NCBI GenBank assembly: GCA_900548465.1
Contig: URKY01000007.1
Coordinates: forward strand, 1 to 64,000
Length of the DNA: 64,000 nt
Direction: 5' to 3'
From: an uncultured Eubacterium sp.
Lineage (GTDB): Bacteria > Bacillota > Clostridia > Lachnospirales > Lachnospiraceae
Of the stretch, positions 26,558 through 35,768 are shown piece after piece (position 1 is the first letter of the stretch; the number at the start of each line of letters is the position of its first letter). The position numbers and the translations under genes were made by a program. The notes below the pieces were generated by a model. It did no database searches, was not told where the DNA came from, and saw only the letters and a list, made by a program, of their open reading frames with translations.

Positions 26558-26633
26558 TCAACAAACAGTATTGTCCTCCGAATATTTCTCTTCAAAAATC
26601 AACAAACGGTATTGTCCTCCGAATACTTCCCTT
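26558..26633. repeat. Two tandem 35-base repeats, period 41
   Basis: Bases 26558-26592 and 26599-26633 share TCAACAAAC, GTATTGTCCTCCGAATA and TTC-CTT, with three mismatches. They lie just past the 3' end of the minus-strand oxidoreductase. Only two copies are present, there is no palindromic unit and no cas gene, so this is not a CRISPR array. Function unknown. Confidence 0.7.
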
Positions 26634-26659
26634 TCAGAACATCCCTGCAATCGCCCCAA

Positions 26660-28036
26660 TTACCCAATCTTCTCACAAATATCCCTGGCAACATAAACAC
26701 CACTGGCTGAAGCATGTGAAAGAGAATGAGTAACGCCGCTGCCATCGCCGATAATGTACAAACCATCGTACTTACATTCAAGATTATCATTAAGCTCAAC
26801 TTCCATATTGTAGAACTTAACCTCAACACCGTAAAGGAGAGTGTCGTCATTGGCAGTTCCCGGAGCAATCTTGTCTAACGCATAAATCATTTCGATAATT
26901 CCATCAAGAATACGTTTAGGAAGCACAAGGCTTAAGTCTCCCGGAGTTGCTGAAAGAGTAGGGGTTACAAGACCTTCTTCAATTCGGTTTTCTGTACTAC
27001 GACGTCCTCTTACCAAATCACCGAAACGCTGAACAATAACACCGCCCCCTAACATGTTAGAAAGTCTGGCAATGCTTTCACCGTAGCCGTTGCTGTCCTT
27101 GAAAGGCTCGGAAAAATGCTTTGCCACAAGAAGAGCAAAGTTAGTATTTTCAGTCTGCATTTCTTCACCTTCGTAGCTGTGACCGTTAACAGTTACGATT
27201 CCGTTAGTGTTTTCATTAACAACAATGCCATGAGGGTTCATACAGAAAGTGCGGACATTGTCCTCAAATTGCTGAGTACGGTAAACAATTTTGCTTTCGT
27301 ATAATTCATCCGTAAGATGAGAAAAAATAACTGCAGGAAGTTCCACACGCACACCAATGTCTACACGGTTTGATTTTGTAGGAATATCCATTTCATGGCA
27401 GACTTTTTCCATCCATTTACTTCCACTTCGTCCAACAGAAACAATACATTTAGAACTGTCATAGTCAGCATCTTTAGTATGAATAATATATCCCTTTTCT
27501 GTATGTTCAATAGAAACAACAGGAGTATCAAAGAAGAAATCTACCTTATCTTTTAACTCGTTATACAGGTTTTCCAAAACAACATAATTTATATCTGTTC
27601 CAAGATGTCGAACTGAAGCATCCAAAAGTTTTAACTTATTCTGCATACAGATCTTTTTAAATTTAGTTCCTGCTGTAGAATATAAATGTGTGCCTTCTCC
27701 ACCGTGAGACATATTAATATCATCAACATATTTCATAAGATCAAGTGCCTGTTTCTTGCCGATGTGCTCGTACAATGTTCCACCGAAACCATTGGTAATG
27801 TTGTATTTGCCATCGGAAAAAGCTCCGGCTCCACCGAAACCACTCATAATTGAGCAACTCTTGCAATTAATGCAGCTTGGAATTTTATCTCCGTCAATTG
27901 GACATTTTCGCTGGGAAAGTTTGTGACCTTCTTCAAAAACCGCAATTGAAAGAGATGGTTGTTTCTTAGTTAATTCATAGGATGCAAAAATGCCTCCAGG
28001 TCCGGCTCCAATAATAATAACGTCATAATGCTTCAT
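26660..28036 (-). CDS. FAD-dependent oxidoreductase (COG2509-like)
   Basis: A 458-residue flavoprotein. The N-terminal dinucleotide motif GAGPGGIFASYEL binds FAD, and the C-terminal DGLYIIGDGSGVTHSLSHASASGV completes the FAD site. A Cys cluster CINCKSCSIMSGFGGAGAFSDGK near residues 55-80 is characteristic of this uncharacterised dehydrogenase group and might hold a metal or be redox active. The substrate is unknown. ATG is preceded on the minus strand by GGGAGG. A hairpin with a U-run lies about 110 bases upstream and may control expression. Confidence 0.85.
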   Translation of the reverse strand: MKHYDVIIIGAGPGGIFASYELTKKQPSLSIAVFEEGHKLSQRKCPIDGDKIPSCINCKSCSIMSGFGGAGAFSDGKYNITNGFGGTLYEHIGKKQALDLMKYVDDINMSHGGEGTHLYSTAGTKFKKICMQNKLKLLDASVRHLGTDINYVVLENLYNELKDKVDFFFDTPVVSIEHTEKGYIIHTKDADYDSSKCIVSVGRSGSKWMEKVCHEMDIPTKSNRVDIGVRVELPAVIFSHLTDELYESKIVYRTQQFEDNVRTFCMNPHGIVVNENTNGIVTVNGHSYEGEEMQTENTNFALLVAKHFSEPFKDSNGYGESIARLSNMLGGGVIVQRFGDLVRGRRSTENRIEEGLVTPTLSATPGDLSLVLPKRILDGIIEMIYALDKIAPGTANDDTLLYGVEVKFYNMEVELNDNLECKYDGLYIIGDGSGVTHSLSHASASGVYVARDICEKIG

Positions 28037-28143
28037 TCAAAATCCTCCCTATATTACAATATGCATTGCCCTCTGTGGCACAAACTTTTTATAGAAAAAG
28101 AATACCACTTGTCCTGTTTAGTTCCGATACATTTTCAGGGCAT

Positions 28144-28201
28144 AAAAAAATACCGCTAAATAAAGTATACCTATAACCTGATTATAGATAACTATTTGCG
28201 G
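28144..28201 (-). terminator. Attenuator-like terminator upstream of the FAD oxidoreductase
   Basis: On the minus strand, CCGCAAATA (28201-28193) pairs with TATTTAGCGG (28162-28153), enclosing a perfect inner hairpin CTATAA/TTATAG (28171-28187), and seven U residues follow. It points towards the oxidoreductase start at 28036. No known aptamer consensus was recognised in it. Confidence 0.55.
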
Positions 28202-28555
28202 CAGTTAGTAGAAACGTCCATCCGTATTATGAACTTATATAATCCTCTGAAATAATAACAAAATAAGAACACAAAATCAATAGTGATTATAAAGTTGTTG
28301 TTAATTGAATATGTCCTGAATATAATAATTTAGTACAATGTATAAACTATAATTGATAGAATATAGTTTGAGCAATATAGGTTCAAATATAAATGGGAAA
28401 AGCATTGAAATAACAACTGACCGACAGTTGTCATTCAGAGTAGAATATGGTATTATAAGAGTAGATTATGGGAATGCGGAAATTATTCTAAGGCTAAAAC
28501 TATCAAAATCAGATAGTTTTTATATAATTTTTTTATACAGATAGGAGGGAAATGA
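28202..28555. other. Divergent intergenic region with a hairpin ahead of the secreted protein gene
   Basis: No convincing gene. AAAACTATC (28496-28504) pairs with GATAGTTTT (28512-28520) about 35 bases before the next start, followed by a TATATAATTTTTTTAT stretch; it could be a weak terminator or a 5'-UTR stem-loop. ATAGGAGGG (28541-28549) is the ribosome site of the next gene. Confidence 0.4.
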
Positions 28556-30232
28556 ATGTTTAAGAAAAAAATTATGAGTGTCGCGTTGTCATTAGCATTG
28601 ACAGTGGGGATGCTTAGCGGTTATGGGGTAGACGCAAAGGCAGCAACAAAATCAGTAGCTAATCAGGCTGCAGCGTTAGCAGATGTTTCAGATGCAAAGG
28701 CAGATGGTAACATCAATGTAAGTTTACAGGGAAAAGAAATAGCAGAAGGTGCGTTTTATGCGTTGAGAAATTTTTATTTTAATGCTACAAACAAAGACTT
28801 TTATGACGAAGATGATAAACTCACTGAAGATGCTAAAAATTTCGTTAAATTTACAGACAAATTAGGTATTACAAAAGGCGTAAACAAAGACGACGAAGTT
28901 ATAAAAAGTGATAATCTTGATGCTTCAGTAAAGGTTACATCTAATATCGTAACACCTGAAAAGTTTACAATGGAAATTTCAGGAAAACTTGCAAAAGGTC
29001 CTGAAGGAAAACTTACAACAATTGAATATAATAATGGTAAAGTTAAGATTGATCTTAAATCATTAGCAAGTGCGATTTCTGCATACACAGATCTTACAAC
29101 AGCTCAGGTTTATGCAGCTCTTGGAATTCCGGGATTAAATGAAATATCATTAGATGTATGTGATACACTTAACCTCGTATTAGATAAGGAAGTCAATCCA
29201 AAGTTAGTTAAGTCATTTACTGTTTACACGGAAGAAGATGGCGACGAATTTGCAGACCAGATTGGTCAGATTAAAGAGGTTGAATACGGTGAGGAAACAG
29301 ACCCTAAATTTAACATTACTTATGATCAGTTAATGGCAACAGTAAAAACAATATCAACGTTTGCAATTGGACTTATAGATCCTGTACTTTCAAACTTTGA
29401 AAAACAGGAAGGAACAAAATCAACAATAACTATCACAAATGCAGAACTTCCTGAATTATTAAAGAAAGTTGGTAAGACATTACAGGCAAATGCAGAAACA
29501 GCTGTAAACTCTATCGAAACAACAATTTTTGCATTACCGGGTTTTGATGAGATATATAAGGGATACCCTGCAGGATATTTAGATGCAGAAAATCTAGGAA
29601 CAGTATCTCAGATTAAAAAAATTGGTCAGACAATTGAAAGCTTTGGAACAGAAGTTACTGATAAGGATGGAGAAGGCAATGAAGTTAAATATGTTCCAAT
29701 CACTAAGACACTTGAAGAAGGAAAGATGACTGTAAATGCTTCACTTTCAGCTGATACAAAGGGTGAAAAAGGATATCGTGATGCGAAATTTGAAGGAAAA
29801 CTTGATATTCATGATGCACCGGATCAGGTAGATAAAGAAGGAAATCCTATTGTTCAGACAAAGGTTAATATCTCTTATAACTTTAACATTAAAGAAAACG
29901 GTCAGGCACCTACAACAAAACCTGATAATTCTAATGTAAAGAAACCAACAACTAATGCAAAACTTAGAAACACAACTGTTAAATCAGCTACTAAGAAGAA
30001 ATCAGCAAATAAAGTTAAAATTGCATTCAAGAAAGTAAATGGTGCTAAAAAGTATCAGGTACAGATTTCTACAACAAAGAAGTTTAAAAAAATTCTTGTT
30101 AACAAAATTGTTAAGAAGCCTTCAGTAACAATCAAGAGCAAGAAGCTCAAGAACAAAAAGAAATTGTTCGCAAGAGTAAAAGCTGTTGGCGCAAGCAAGT
30201 GGTCAAAAGTTAAGAAAATTAAAATTAAATAA
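28556..30232 (+). CDS. Large secreted protein with lysine-rich fibronectin-III-like C-terminus
   Basis: A 558-residue exported protein. A signal peptide (about 1-30: KKK, hydrophobic core, cleavage near AKA) precedes a body of about 430 residues, acidic and rich in Asp, Glu and Thr, which was not recognised. The last 90 residues are very Lys-rich (repeated KK words) and have the KVKIAFKKVNGAKKYQVQIS pattern of fibronectin-III-like modules common at the ends of Lachnospiraceae surface proteins, probably binding the cell wall electrostatically. Preceded by AGGAGGG and followed by a strong terminator, so it is a single-gene unit. Confidence 0.75.
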   Translation: MFKKKIMSVALSLALTVGMLSGYGVDAKAATKSVANQAAALADVSDAKADGNINVSLQGKEIAEGAFYALRNFYFNATNKDFYDEDDKLTEDAKNFVKFTDKLGITKGVNKDDEVIKSDNLDASVKVTSNIVTPEKFTMEISGKLAKGPEGKLTTIEYNNGKVKIDLKSLASAISAYTDLTTAQVYAALGIPGLNEISLDVCDTLNLVLDKEVNPKLVKSFTVYTEEDGDEFADQIGQIKEVEYGEETDPKFNITYDQLMATVKTISTFAIGLIDPVLSNFEKQEGTKSTITITNAELPELLKKVGKTLQANAETAVNSIETTIFALPGFDEIYKGYPAGYLDAENLGTVSQIKKIGQTIESFGTEVTDKDGEGNEVKYVPITKTLEEGKMTVNASLSADTKGEKGYRDAKFEGKLDIHDAPDQVDKEGNPIVQTKVNISYNFNIKENGQAPTTKPDNSNVKKPTTNAKLRNTTVKSATKKKSANKVKIAFKKVNGAKKYQVQISTTKKFKKILVNKIVKKPSVTIKSKKLKNKKKLFARVKAVGASKWSKVKKIKIK

Positions 30233-30247
30233 TTAATAGTATTTTAG

Positions 30248-30280
30248 AAGGCTGTCATCCAAAAGGGTGGCAGCTTTTTT
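30248..30280 (+). terminator. Intrinsic terminator of the secreted protein gene
   Basis: GCTGTCATCC (30251-30260) pairs with GGGTGGCAGC (30265-30274) across a 4-base loop, followed by six T residues. Confidence 0.92.
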
Positions 30281-30468
30281 GACAAAATATTAATATGTAA
30301 CCCATTGGTGTAATGCATTTTTGTCAAAAAAGGTTATAATGTAAAAAATATGATCGGAGATATTTATATAAGGGGGTATTAATTGGAGGATTACAATGAT
30401 AATTAAAAGAATATAATATAATGTTCTTCAATTGTAGAATGAATTTTATTACAGAAGGGAGTTTTGAT

Positions 30469-31803
30469 ATGGGACTTATTAAAGCAGGAGCGGGAGCACT
30501 AGGAGGAACACTTGCGGATCAGTGGAAGGAATTTTTCTATTGTGAAGCATTAGACAAAGAAGTATTAATGGTGAAAGGTCAGAAAAGTGTATCGGGACGT
30601 TCGTCAAATACTAAAGGAAATGACAATATTATATCAAACGGTTCGGGAATTGCAGTAGCGGACGGTCAGTGTATGATTATTGTTGAACAGGGAAAGATTG
30701 TAGAGATTTGTGCTGAACCGGGAGAGTTTACTTATGATACATCAACAGAGCCGAGCATTTTTTCAGGTAAGTTAGGTGAAAGCATAAAGGAAACCTTCAA
30801 AACCATTGGAAAGAGATTTACATATGGTGGGGATACGGCAAAGGATCAGAGAGTTTATTATTTTAACACAAAAGAATTAATTGACAATAAATTTGGAACA
30901 CCAAATCCCATACCTTTCCGTGTAGTTGATTCAAAAATAGGACTTGACGTAGATGTTTCTGTAAGATGCTCAGGCGTGTATTCCTACAAAATAGCAGACC
31001 CACTATTGTTTTATACAAATGTATGTGGAAATGTAAGCGATGAATATAGAAGGGAAGAACTGGATTCGCAGTTGAAAACAGAATTTATCAGTGCACTTCA
31101 ACCGGCATTTAGTAAATTATCAGATATGGAGCTTCGTCCAAACCAGATTGTTGCCCACAACACAGAACTCGAAGATGCAATGAATTTAACCCTGTCATCT
31201 AAGTGGAGTGAATTGAGAGGCTTAAAGGTTGTAAGTATTGCTCTTGGAAGTGTTACTCTTCCGGAGGAAGATGCAGAGATGATTAAACAGGCTCAGCGTA
31301 CGGCGATGATGAAGGACCCTACAATGGCAGCCGCAACTTTAGTTGGAGCACAAGCAGATGCAATGAAGTCTGCTGCATCTAATGAAGCAGGAGCAATGAC
31401 CGGATTTATGGGTATGGGAATGGCAATGAATGCCGGAGGTGGCATGAATGCCCAAAATCTTTTTGCCATGGGTCAGCAACAGCAGGCAAATCAACAACAG
31501 ACGAATCAACAGTCACAGCAGAATAATGCGGGAAATGCATGGACTTGTTCATGTGGGGCAACAGCAACAGGAAAGTTCTGTCCTGAATGTGGTTCGCCAA
31601 AACCTGTACAGGAAGATGGTTGGACCTGTTCATGTGGAGCACTTAACAAGGGAAAATTCTGTCAGAACTGTGGAAAGAAGAAGCCTGAGGGAGCACCATT
31701 GTATCGTTGTGACAAATGTGGATGGGAGCCTGAGGATCCTACGCATCCACCAAAATTCTGTCCGGAGTGTGGTGATCCGTTTGATGAAAATGATATTAAA
31801 TAG
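30469..31803 (+). CDS. SPFH-domain protein with C-terminal zinc ribbons (YdjI-like)
   Basis: A 444-residue protein. Residues about 1-300 form an SPFH/virion-core-like domain (GLIKAGAGALGGTLADQWKEF start, PIPFRVVDSK strand), then an Ala/Met/Gln-rich linker and three Cys4 zinc ribbons (CSCG...CPECG, CSCG...CQNCG, CDKCG...CPECG). Bacillus subtilis YdjI has the same design and is recruited to membranes under stress. The next two genes resemble ydjG and ydjH, supporting this match. ATG 30469 follows AAGGGAG; an earlier ATG at 30421 has none. Confidence 0.82.
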   Translation: MGLIKAGAGALGGTLADQWKEFFYCEALDKEVLMVKGQKSVSGRSSNTKGNDNIISNGSGIAVADGQCMIIVEQGKIVEICAEPGEFTYDTSTEPSIFSGKLGESIKETFKTIGKRFTYGGDTAKDQRVYYFNTKELIDNKFGTPNPIPFRVVDSKIGLDVDVSVRCSGVYSYKIADPLLFYTNVCGNVSDEYRREELDSQLKTEFISALQPAFSKLSDMELRPNQIVAHNTELEDAMNLTLSSKWSELRGLKVVSIALGSVTLPEEDAEMIKQAQRTAMMKDPTMAAATLVGAQADAMKSAASNEAGAMTGFMGMGMAMNAGGGMNAQNLFAMGQQQQANQQQTNQQSQQNNAGNAWTCSCGATATGKFCPECGSPKPVQEDGWTCSCGALNKGKFCQNCGKKKPEGAPLYRCDKCGWEPEDPTHPPKFCPECGDPFDENDIK

Positions 31804-31839
31804 TTAAAAAATATATGATGAAAAAGGGAGGAACATCAT

Positions 31840-32934
31840 ATGGGAGATTTACAGGAATATAAATGCCCCTGTTGTGGTGGTGCAATTGCATTTGACAGTA
31901 CAAGGCAGAAAATGAAATGTCCTTATTGTGATACAGAGTTTGAAATGGAAACTCTTAAGGGATATGATGCAGAACTTAAAAGCGAAGAACCTGATGAAAT
32001 GAAGTGGGATACTTCAGCAGGTGGAGAATGGAAGGATGAGGAAACTAAAGGATTAAAATCTTATGTTTGTAAATCCTGTGGAGGGGAAATTATTGCTGAC
32101 GAAAACACGGCAGCAACATCATGTCCTTTCTGTGGAAATCCGGTTGTTATGATGGATCAGTTTAAAGGTTCACTGCGTCCGGATTACATAATACCTTTTA
32201 AAGTAGATAAGAAGGCGGCAAAAGAGGGATTGATGAAGCATTTATCAGGAAAAAGACTTTTGCCAAAGGTATTTAGAGAACAAAATCACATAGATGAAAT
32301 TAAAGGTATATATGTTCCGTTCTGGCTGTTTGACAGCGATGCAGACGCTAGAATCAGATATAGGGCTACAAATATTAGAACATGGAGTGACAGTGATTAT
32401 GATTACACGGAAACGCTGCACTACCTTGTGAACAGGGCAGGAAGTATTGGATTTGAACGTGTGCCGGTAGATGGTTCATCAAAAATGGCTGATGATTTAA
32501 TGGAGTCAATTGAGCCTTACAATTTTGATGATGCAGTTGATTTTCAGACAGCATATCTTGCAGGATTTTTCGCAGACAAATACGACGTAAATGCAGAGGA
32601 AAGCGTGGAGCGTGCAAACCAGAGAGTAAAGAAATCAACAGAGAACATGTTTGCATCAACTGTTGAAGGGTATTCTACAGTGACTCCGGAGTATAGCAAT
32701 ATTAAGTTGTGTAACGGAGTGGCTAAGTATGCATTATACCCGGTATGGATTTTAAATACATCATGGAATGGTAATAATTATACTTTTGCCATGAATGGTC
32801 AGACGGGAAAGTTTGTTGGAGATCTTCCGGTGGACAAAGCAGCAGCACTCAAGTGGACATTAGGACTTACAGGAATATGCAGCGTAATTTCTTATGCTGT
32901 TGTTTGGATTTTGTGGTTGTTAAAGGTTATATAG
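31840..32934 (+). CDS. Zinc-ribbon protein with C-terminal membrane helix (YdjG-like)
   Basis: A 364-residue protein with two N-terminal Cys4 ribbons (CPCCGG...CPYC near residues 8-30 and CKSCGG...CPFCG near 75-100), a middle domain with aromatic repeats, and one membrane helix near the end (about 340-362). It follows the SPFH gene by 36 bases with AAAGGGAGG before its start. The family is annotated variously as TFIIB-type zinc ribbon or PriA-like; there is no helicase motif here. Probably a membrane-anchored partner of the SPFH protein. Confidence 0.75.
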   Translation: MGDLQEYKCPCCGGAIAFDSTRQKMKCPYCDTEFEMETLKGYDAELKSEEPDEMKWDTSAGGEWKDEETKGLKSYVCKSCGGEIIADENTAATSCPFCGNPVVMMDQFKGSLRPDYIIPFKVDKKAAKEGLMKHLSGKRLLPKVFREQNHIDEIKGIYVPFWLFDSDADARIRYRATNIRTWSDSDYDYTETLHYLVNRAGSIGFERVPVDGSSKMADDLMESIEPYNFDDAVDFQTAYLAGFFADKYDVNAEESVERANQRVKKSTENMFASTVEGYSTVTPEYSNIKLCNGVAKYALYPVWILNTSWNGNNYTFAMNGQTGKFVGDLPVDKAAALKWTLGLTGICSVISYAVVWILWLLKVI

Positions 32935-32947
32935 GGAGGGCAGTTTT

Positions 32948-33745
32948 ATGAAGAAAAAAATAATTATGTTTATAATGGCTCTTACTCTATGTGTATTATC
33001 GGTTATACCGGCAATGGCTGCGGATGATATGAGTATGTATGTTGTAGATGAGGCAAATCTTCTTACGGATAAGGAAGAAGAGTCTCTTTACAATGCTATG
33101 AAGGAAATAAGTGAAAAGCAAAAATGCAGTGTTTCCGTTGTTACCGTAAATGGTCTTGAAGGCAAAAGCGTGCAGGATTTTGCCGATGACTACTACGATT
33201 ACAATGGCTATGGTTATGGAAATAAAAGAGATGGCATTATGCTTTTAATAAGCATGGAAGACCGTGATTATTATATGACTACCCATGGCTTTGGCGTTAC
33301 TGCATTTACAGATTACGGAATAGATTACATAGGAAATAAATTAAAAACCAGTCTGTCAGATGGAAATTACTATAAGGCTTTTGAAATATTTGCTAATCAG
33401 TGTGATGACTTTATAACTCAGGCACGTAAAGGCAAACCTTACGACAGTGCAAATAAGCCTCATGCTTCATTGGGAGTTAAATGGATATTTATCTCTATTA
33501 TGGCAGGTCTTATAATTGCAATAATGATAGTTGCATATATGTGGTCGAAATTGAAAACTGTAAGAAGACAGCCGGCAGCTTCTGATTATGTAAAAAAAGG
33601 AAGTATGCAGGTAACTGAAAGAAGCGATTTCTTTTTATACAGTACTATTAATAAAGTGGCAAAGCCAAAGAACGAAAATAATGGAAGCAGTACCCATGTT
33701 TCATCTTCAGGAGAGACCCATGGAGGTGGCGGAGGAAAGTTCTAG
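32948..33745 (+). CDS. TPM-domain secreted/membrane protein (YdjH/YgcG-like)
   Basis: A 265-residue protein with a signal peptide (about 1-24, cleavage after AMA), a TPM domain (about 28-155; the DEANLLTDKEEESL start and NKRDGIMLLISMEDRDYYM core are characteristic), one membrane helix (about 178-200) and a Gly/Ser-rich cytosolic tail ending GGGGGKF. TPM proteins such as YgcG have this layout. The start is 14 bases after the preceding gene with GGGAGGG, so it is the third gene of the ydj-like operon. Confidence 0.85.
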   Translation: MKKKIIMFIMALTLCVLSVIPAMAADDMSMYVVDEANLLTDKEEESLYNAMKEISEKQKCSVSVVTVNGLEGKSVQDFADDYYDYNGYGYGNKRDGIMLLISMEDRDYYMTTHGFGVTAFTDYGIDYIGNKLKTSLSDGNYYKAFEIFANQCDDFITQARKGKPYDSANKPHASLGVKWIFISIMAGLIIAIMIVAYMWSKLKTVRRQPAASDYVKKGSMQVTERSDFFLYSTINKVAKPKNENNGSSTHVSSSGETHGGGGGKF

Positions 33746-33845
33746 AATGTGAAATAATTTATAAGAATTAAAAATAACAAATTTGCACTAGAGTAAATGA
33801 GAAAAAAACATCTTTTGATATATTCAAAAATAAGTGTTTTGATGT

Positions 33846-33896
33846 ATAATAGTTTAAACCGAAACTAAAATAATAGTGTCTGGTTTAAACTATTAT
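33846..33896 (+). promoter_or_regulatory. 15-bp inverted repeat ahead of rubrerythrin
   Basis: ATAATAGTTTAAACC (33846-33860) and GGTTTAAACTATTAT (33882-33896) are perfect complements 21 bases apart, and a TATAAT -10-like word overlaps the left arm. A second palindrome TTTTGA-TATAT-TCAAAA lies at 33813-33829. Either a paired operator or a 5'-UTR hairpin followed by a T-rich stretch is possible. It does not match the PerR box consensus well. Confidence 0.6.
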
Positions 33897-33921
33897 TTAT
33901 TTTTATTAGGAGGATTTTGAT

Positions 33922-34458
33922 ATGAGCAAGTATGCAGGAACAAAAACAGAAAAGAACCTTGAAGCAGCATTTTCAGGGGAATCACAGGCAAGAAATAAAT
34001 ACACTTATTTTGCTTCAAAGGCAAAAAAGGAAGGTTATGAACAGATTGCCGCTTTATTTTTAAAAACGGCAGATAATGAAAAAGAACATGCGAAAATGTG
34101 GTTTAAAGAATTAAATGGTATTGGTGATACAGCTCAGAATCTTGAGGCTGCAGCAGAAGGCGAAAACTATGAATGGACAGATATGTATGAAGAATTTGCC
34201 AAGACAGCTGAAGAAGAAGGATTTCATGAATTGGCAGAAAAATTCCGTATGGTAGGAGAAATTGAAAAACATCATGAAGAAAGATATAGAGCACTTCTTA
34301 AAAATGTTGAGACAGCTAAGGTATTTGAAAAGAGTGAAGTTAAGGTTTGGGAATGCCGTAACTGCGGTCACATTATAGTTGGAACGAAAGCACCGGAAGT
34401 TTGCCCGGTATGCAATCATCCACAGAGTTATTTTGAAATCCATACAGAAAACTATTAA
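33922..34458 (+). CDS. rbr: Rubrerythrin
   Basis: Cytosolic peroxidase of 178 residues that detoxifies hydrogen peroxide in anaerobes. The ferritin-like diiron domain (1-135) has the E-x-x-x-x-N/H-x-x ligands in [11 protein letters not shown] and EKEHAKMWF and [23 protein letters not shown] rubredoxin domain closes the protein with CRNCG...CPVC ligands. TAGGAGG precedes the ATG. The inverted repeats upstream suggest redox-dependent control. Confidence 0.97.
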   Translation: MSKYAGTKTEKNLEAAFSGESQARNKYTYFASKAKKEGYEQIAALFLKTADNEKEHAKMWFKELNGIGDTAQNLEAAAEGENYEWTDMYEEFAKTAEEEGFHELAEKFRMVGEIEKHHEERYRALLKNVETAKVFEKSEVKVWECRNCGHIIVGTKAPEVCPVCNHPQSYFEIHTENY

Positions 34459-34459
34459 G

Positions 34460-35749
34460 ATGAAATTTGCAAAGTACGTTTTTCAAAGTGTACTTGCAAT
34501 GATAGGGTTATCTTTATATATTTTAGCAGACACATTTTTTATATCAAAGGCAGTAGGCAGTGATGGTATTACTGCCTTAAACCTTGCTCTGCCGATTTAT
34601 GGAATTATTTTTGCCATTGGATCCATGATTGGAGTGGGTTCAGCTATCAGATTTTCCATAGAAAAGGATAGAGAAAAAGATAATGACAATAATTATTTTT
34701 TTAATGCATTGTTATGGGGAACTGTAATAGGAATTATATTCAGCGTAATAGGTCTGGTATTTCCTGATAAAGTTATTTCCATAATGGGAGGCGATGACAT
34801 AATTATAAAAACCGGAATATCTTATTTTAGGATATTTATGTCATTTGCTCCGTTTTTTATATGGAATTACATTTGCAATGCTTTTGTGAGAAATGATGGA
34901 AACCCTTCCGTAAGTATGGCAGCAACATTGTTAAGCAGCCTGTTTAATATAGTATTTGACTATGTACTGATGTTTCCGTTGGGCATGGGAATGGCAGGAG
35001 CGGCTCTTGCCACGGCATTTTCACCTATAGTTGGAATTATGATATGCATGATACATTTTAAATCAAAGAAAAACAGTGTCAGATTTAAAATTTCAAAGCC
35101 ATCAATATCAAAACTGTTTTATTCATGTCAGGTAGGTATGTCAGCATTTGTAGGAGAAATTTCCAGCGCAGTTATTGTAACTGTTTTTAATTTCCTTATA
35201 TTAAGCATTGCCGGAAATATTGGTGTGGCAGCTTATGGGGTAGTGGCAAACATTGCTCTGGTAGCAGTGGCGGTTTTTAATGGTGTAGCCCAGGGAACAC
35301 AACCACTTATCAGTGAGAATTTCGGACAGGGCAAAAAAGAGAATGTGAAACTGTTGCAGAAACTTGGCATAATTACTGCTATAAGTCTTGTTATAATTAT
35401 TCTTATAATAATATGGAGCTTTACAGAGCAAATTGTAGGAATATTTAACAGTGAAGGAAGCATACAATTATTGGAATTGGCAAAACCGGGACTTAGAATA
35501 TATTTTATAGGATTCCTTTTTGCAGGAGTAAATATATTTTGTGCAAGTGCCCTTAGTGCCGTTGCGTCAGTAAAATGGGCTTTTATTTTGTCAATTTTAA
35601 AGGGATTTATTGTGGTAAATATATGTGCTGTAGTGCTTACTCCCATATTTGGAATGAAAGGTGTGTGGAGTGCATTCCCATTATCTGAATTAATTATTTT
35701 AATATTAACAGTTATTGCAATGAAAAAGACTAAAGAAGCGCAGGACTAA
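34460..35749 (+). CDS. MATE family efflux transporter
   Basis: A 430-residue membrane antiporter with 12 predicted helices of the MATE/NorM class; visible features are SLYILADTFFISKAVGSDGITALNLALP at the start, GSAIRFSIE, and the GVAQGTQPLISENFGQGK loop of the second half. It exports cationic drugs or metabolites using Na+ or H+. ATG 34460 is one base after the rubrerythrin stop and has no clear ribosome site of its own, so translation is probably coupled; an 81-base N-terminal extension in this frame is rubrerythrin sequence. Confidence 0.9.
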   Translation: MKFAKYVFQSVLAMIGLSLYILADTFFISKAVGSDGITALNLALPIYGIIFAIGSMIGVGSAIRFSIEKDREKDNDNNYFFNALLWGTVIGIIFSVIGLVFPDKVISIMGGDDIIIKTGISYFRIFMSFAPFFIWNYICNAFVRNDGNPSVSMAATLLSSLFNIVFDYVLMFPLGMGMAGAALATAFSPIVGIMICMIHFKSKKNSVRFKISKPSISKLFYSCQVGMSAFVGEISSAVIVTVFNFLILSIAGNIGVAAYGVVANIALVAVAVFNGVAQGTQPLISENFGQGKKENVKLLQKLGIITAISLVIIILIIIWSFTEQIVGIFNSEGSIQLLELAKPGLRIYFIGFLFAGVNIFCASALSAVASVKWAFILSILKGFIVVNICAVVLTPIFGMKGVWSAFPLSELIILILTVIAMKKTKEAQD

Positions 35750-35768
35750 ATACAATTGAGGGGATAAT

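Noticed and set aside
26558-26633. Possible CRISPR array
   Set aside because: Only two diverged copies, six-base spacing between them, and no cas genes.
26493-26696. 67-codon frame through the tandem repeats
   Set aside because: It runs into the 3' end of the minus-strand oxidoreductase and has no ribosome site.
28353-28544. 63-codon reading frame ahead of the secreted protein gene
   Set aside because: It starts with a TTG without ribosome site, has no family sequence, and covers a hairpin.
31448-31807. 119-codon frame overlapping the SPFH zinc-ribbon region
   Set aside because: It is the alternative frame of a Cys/Gln-rich coding region and has no independent ribosome site or family match.
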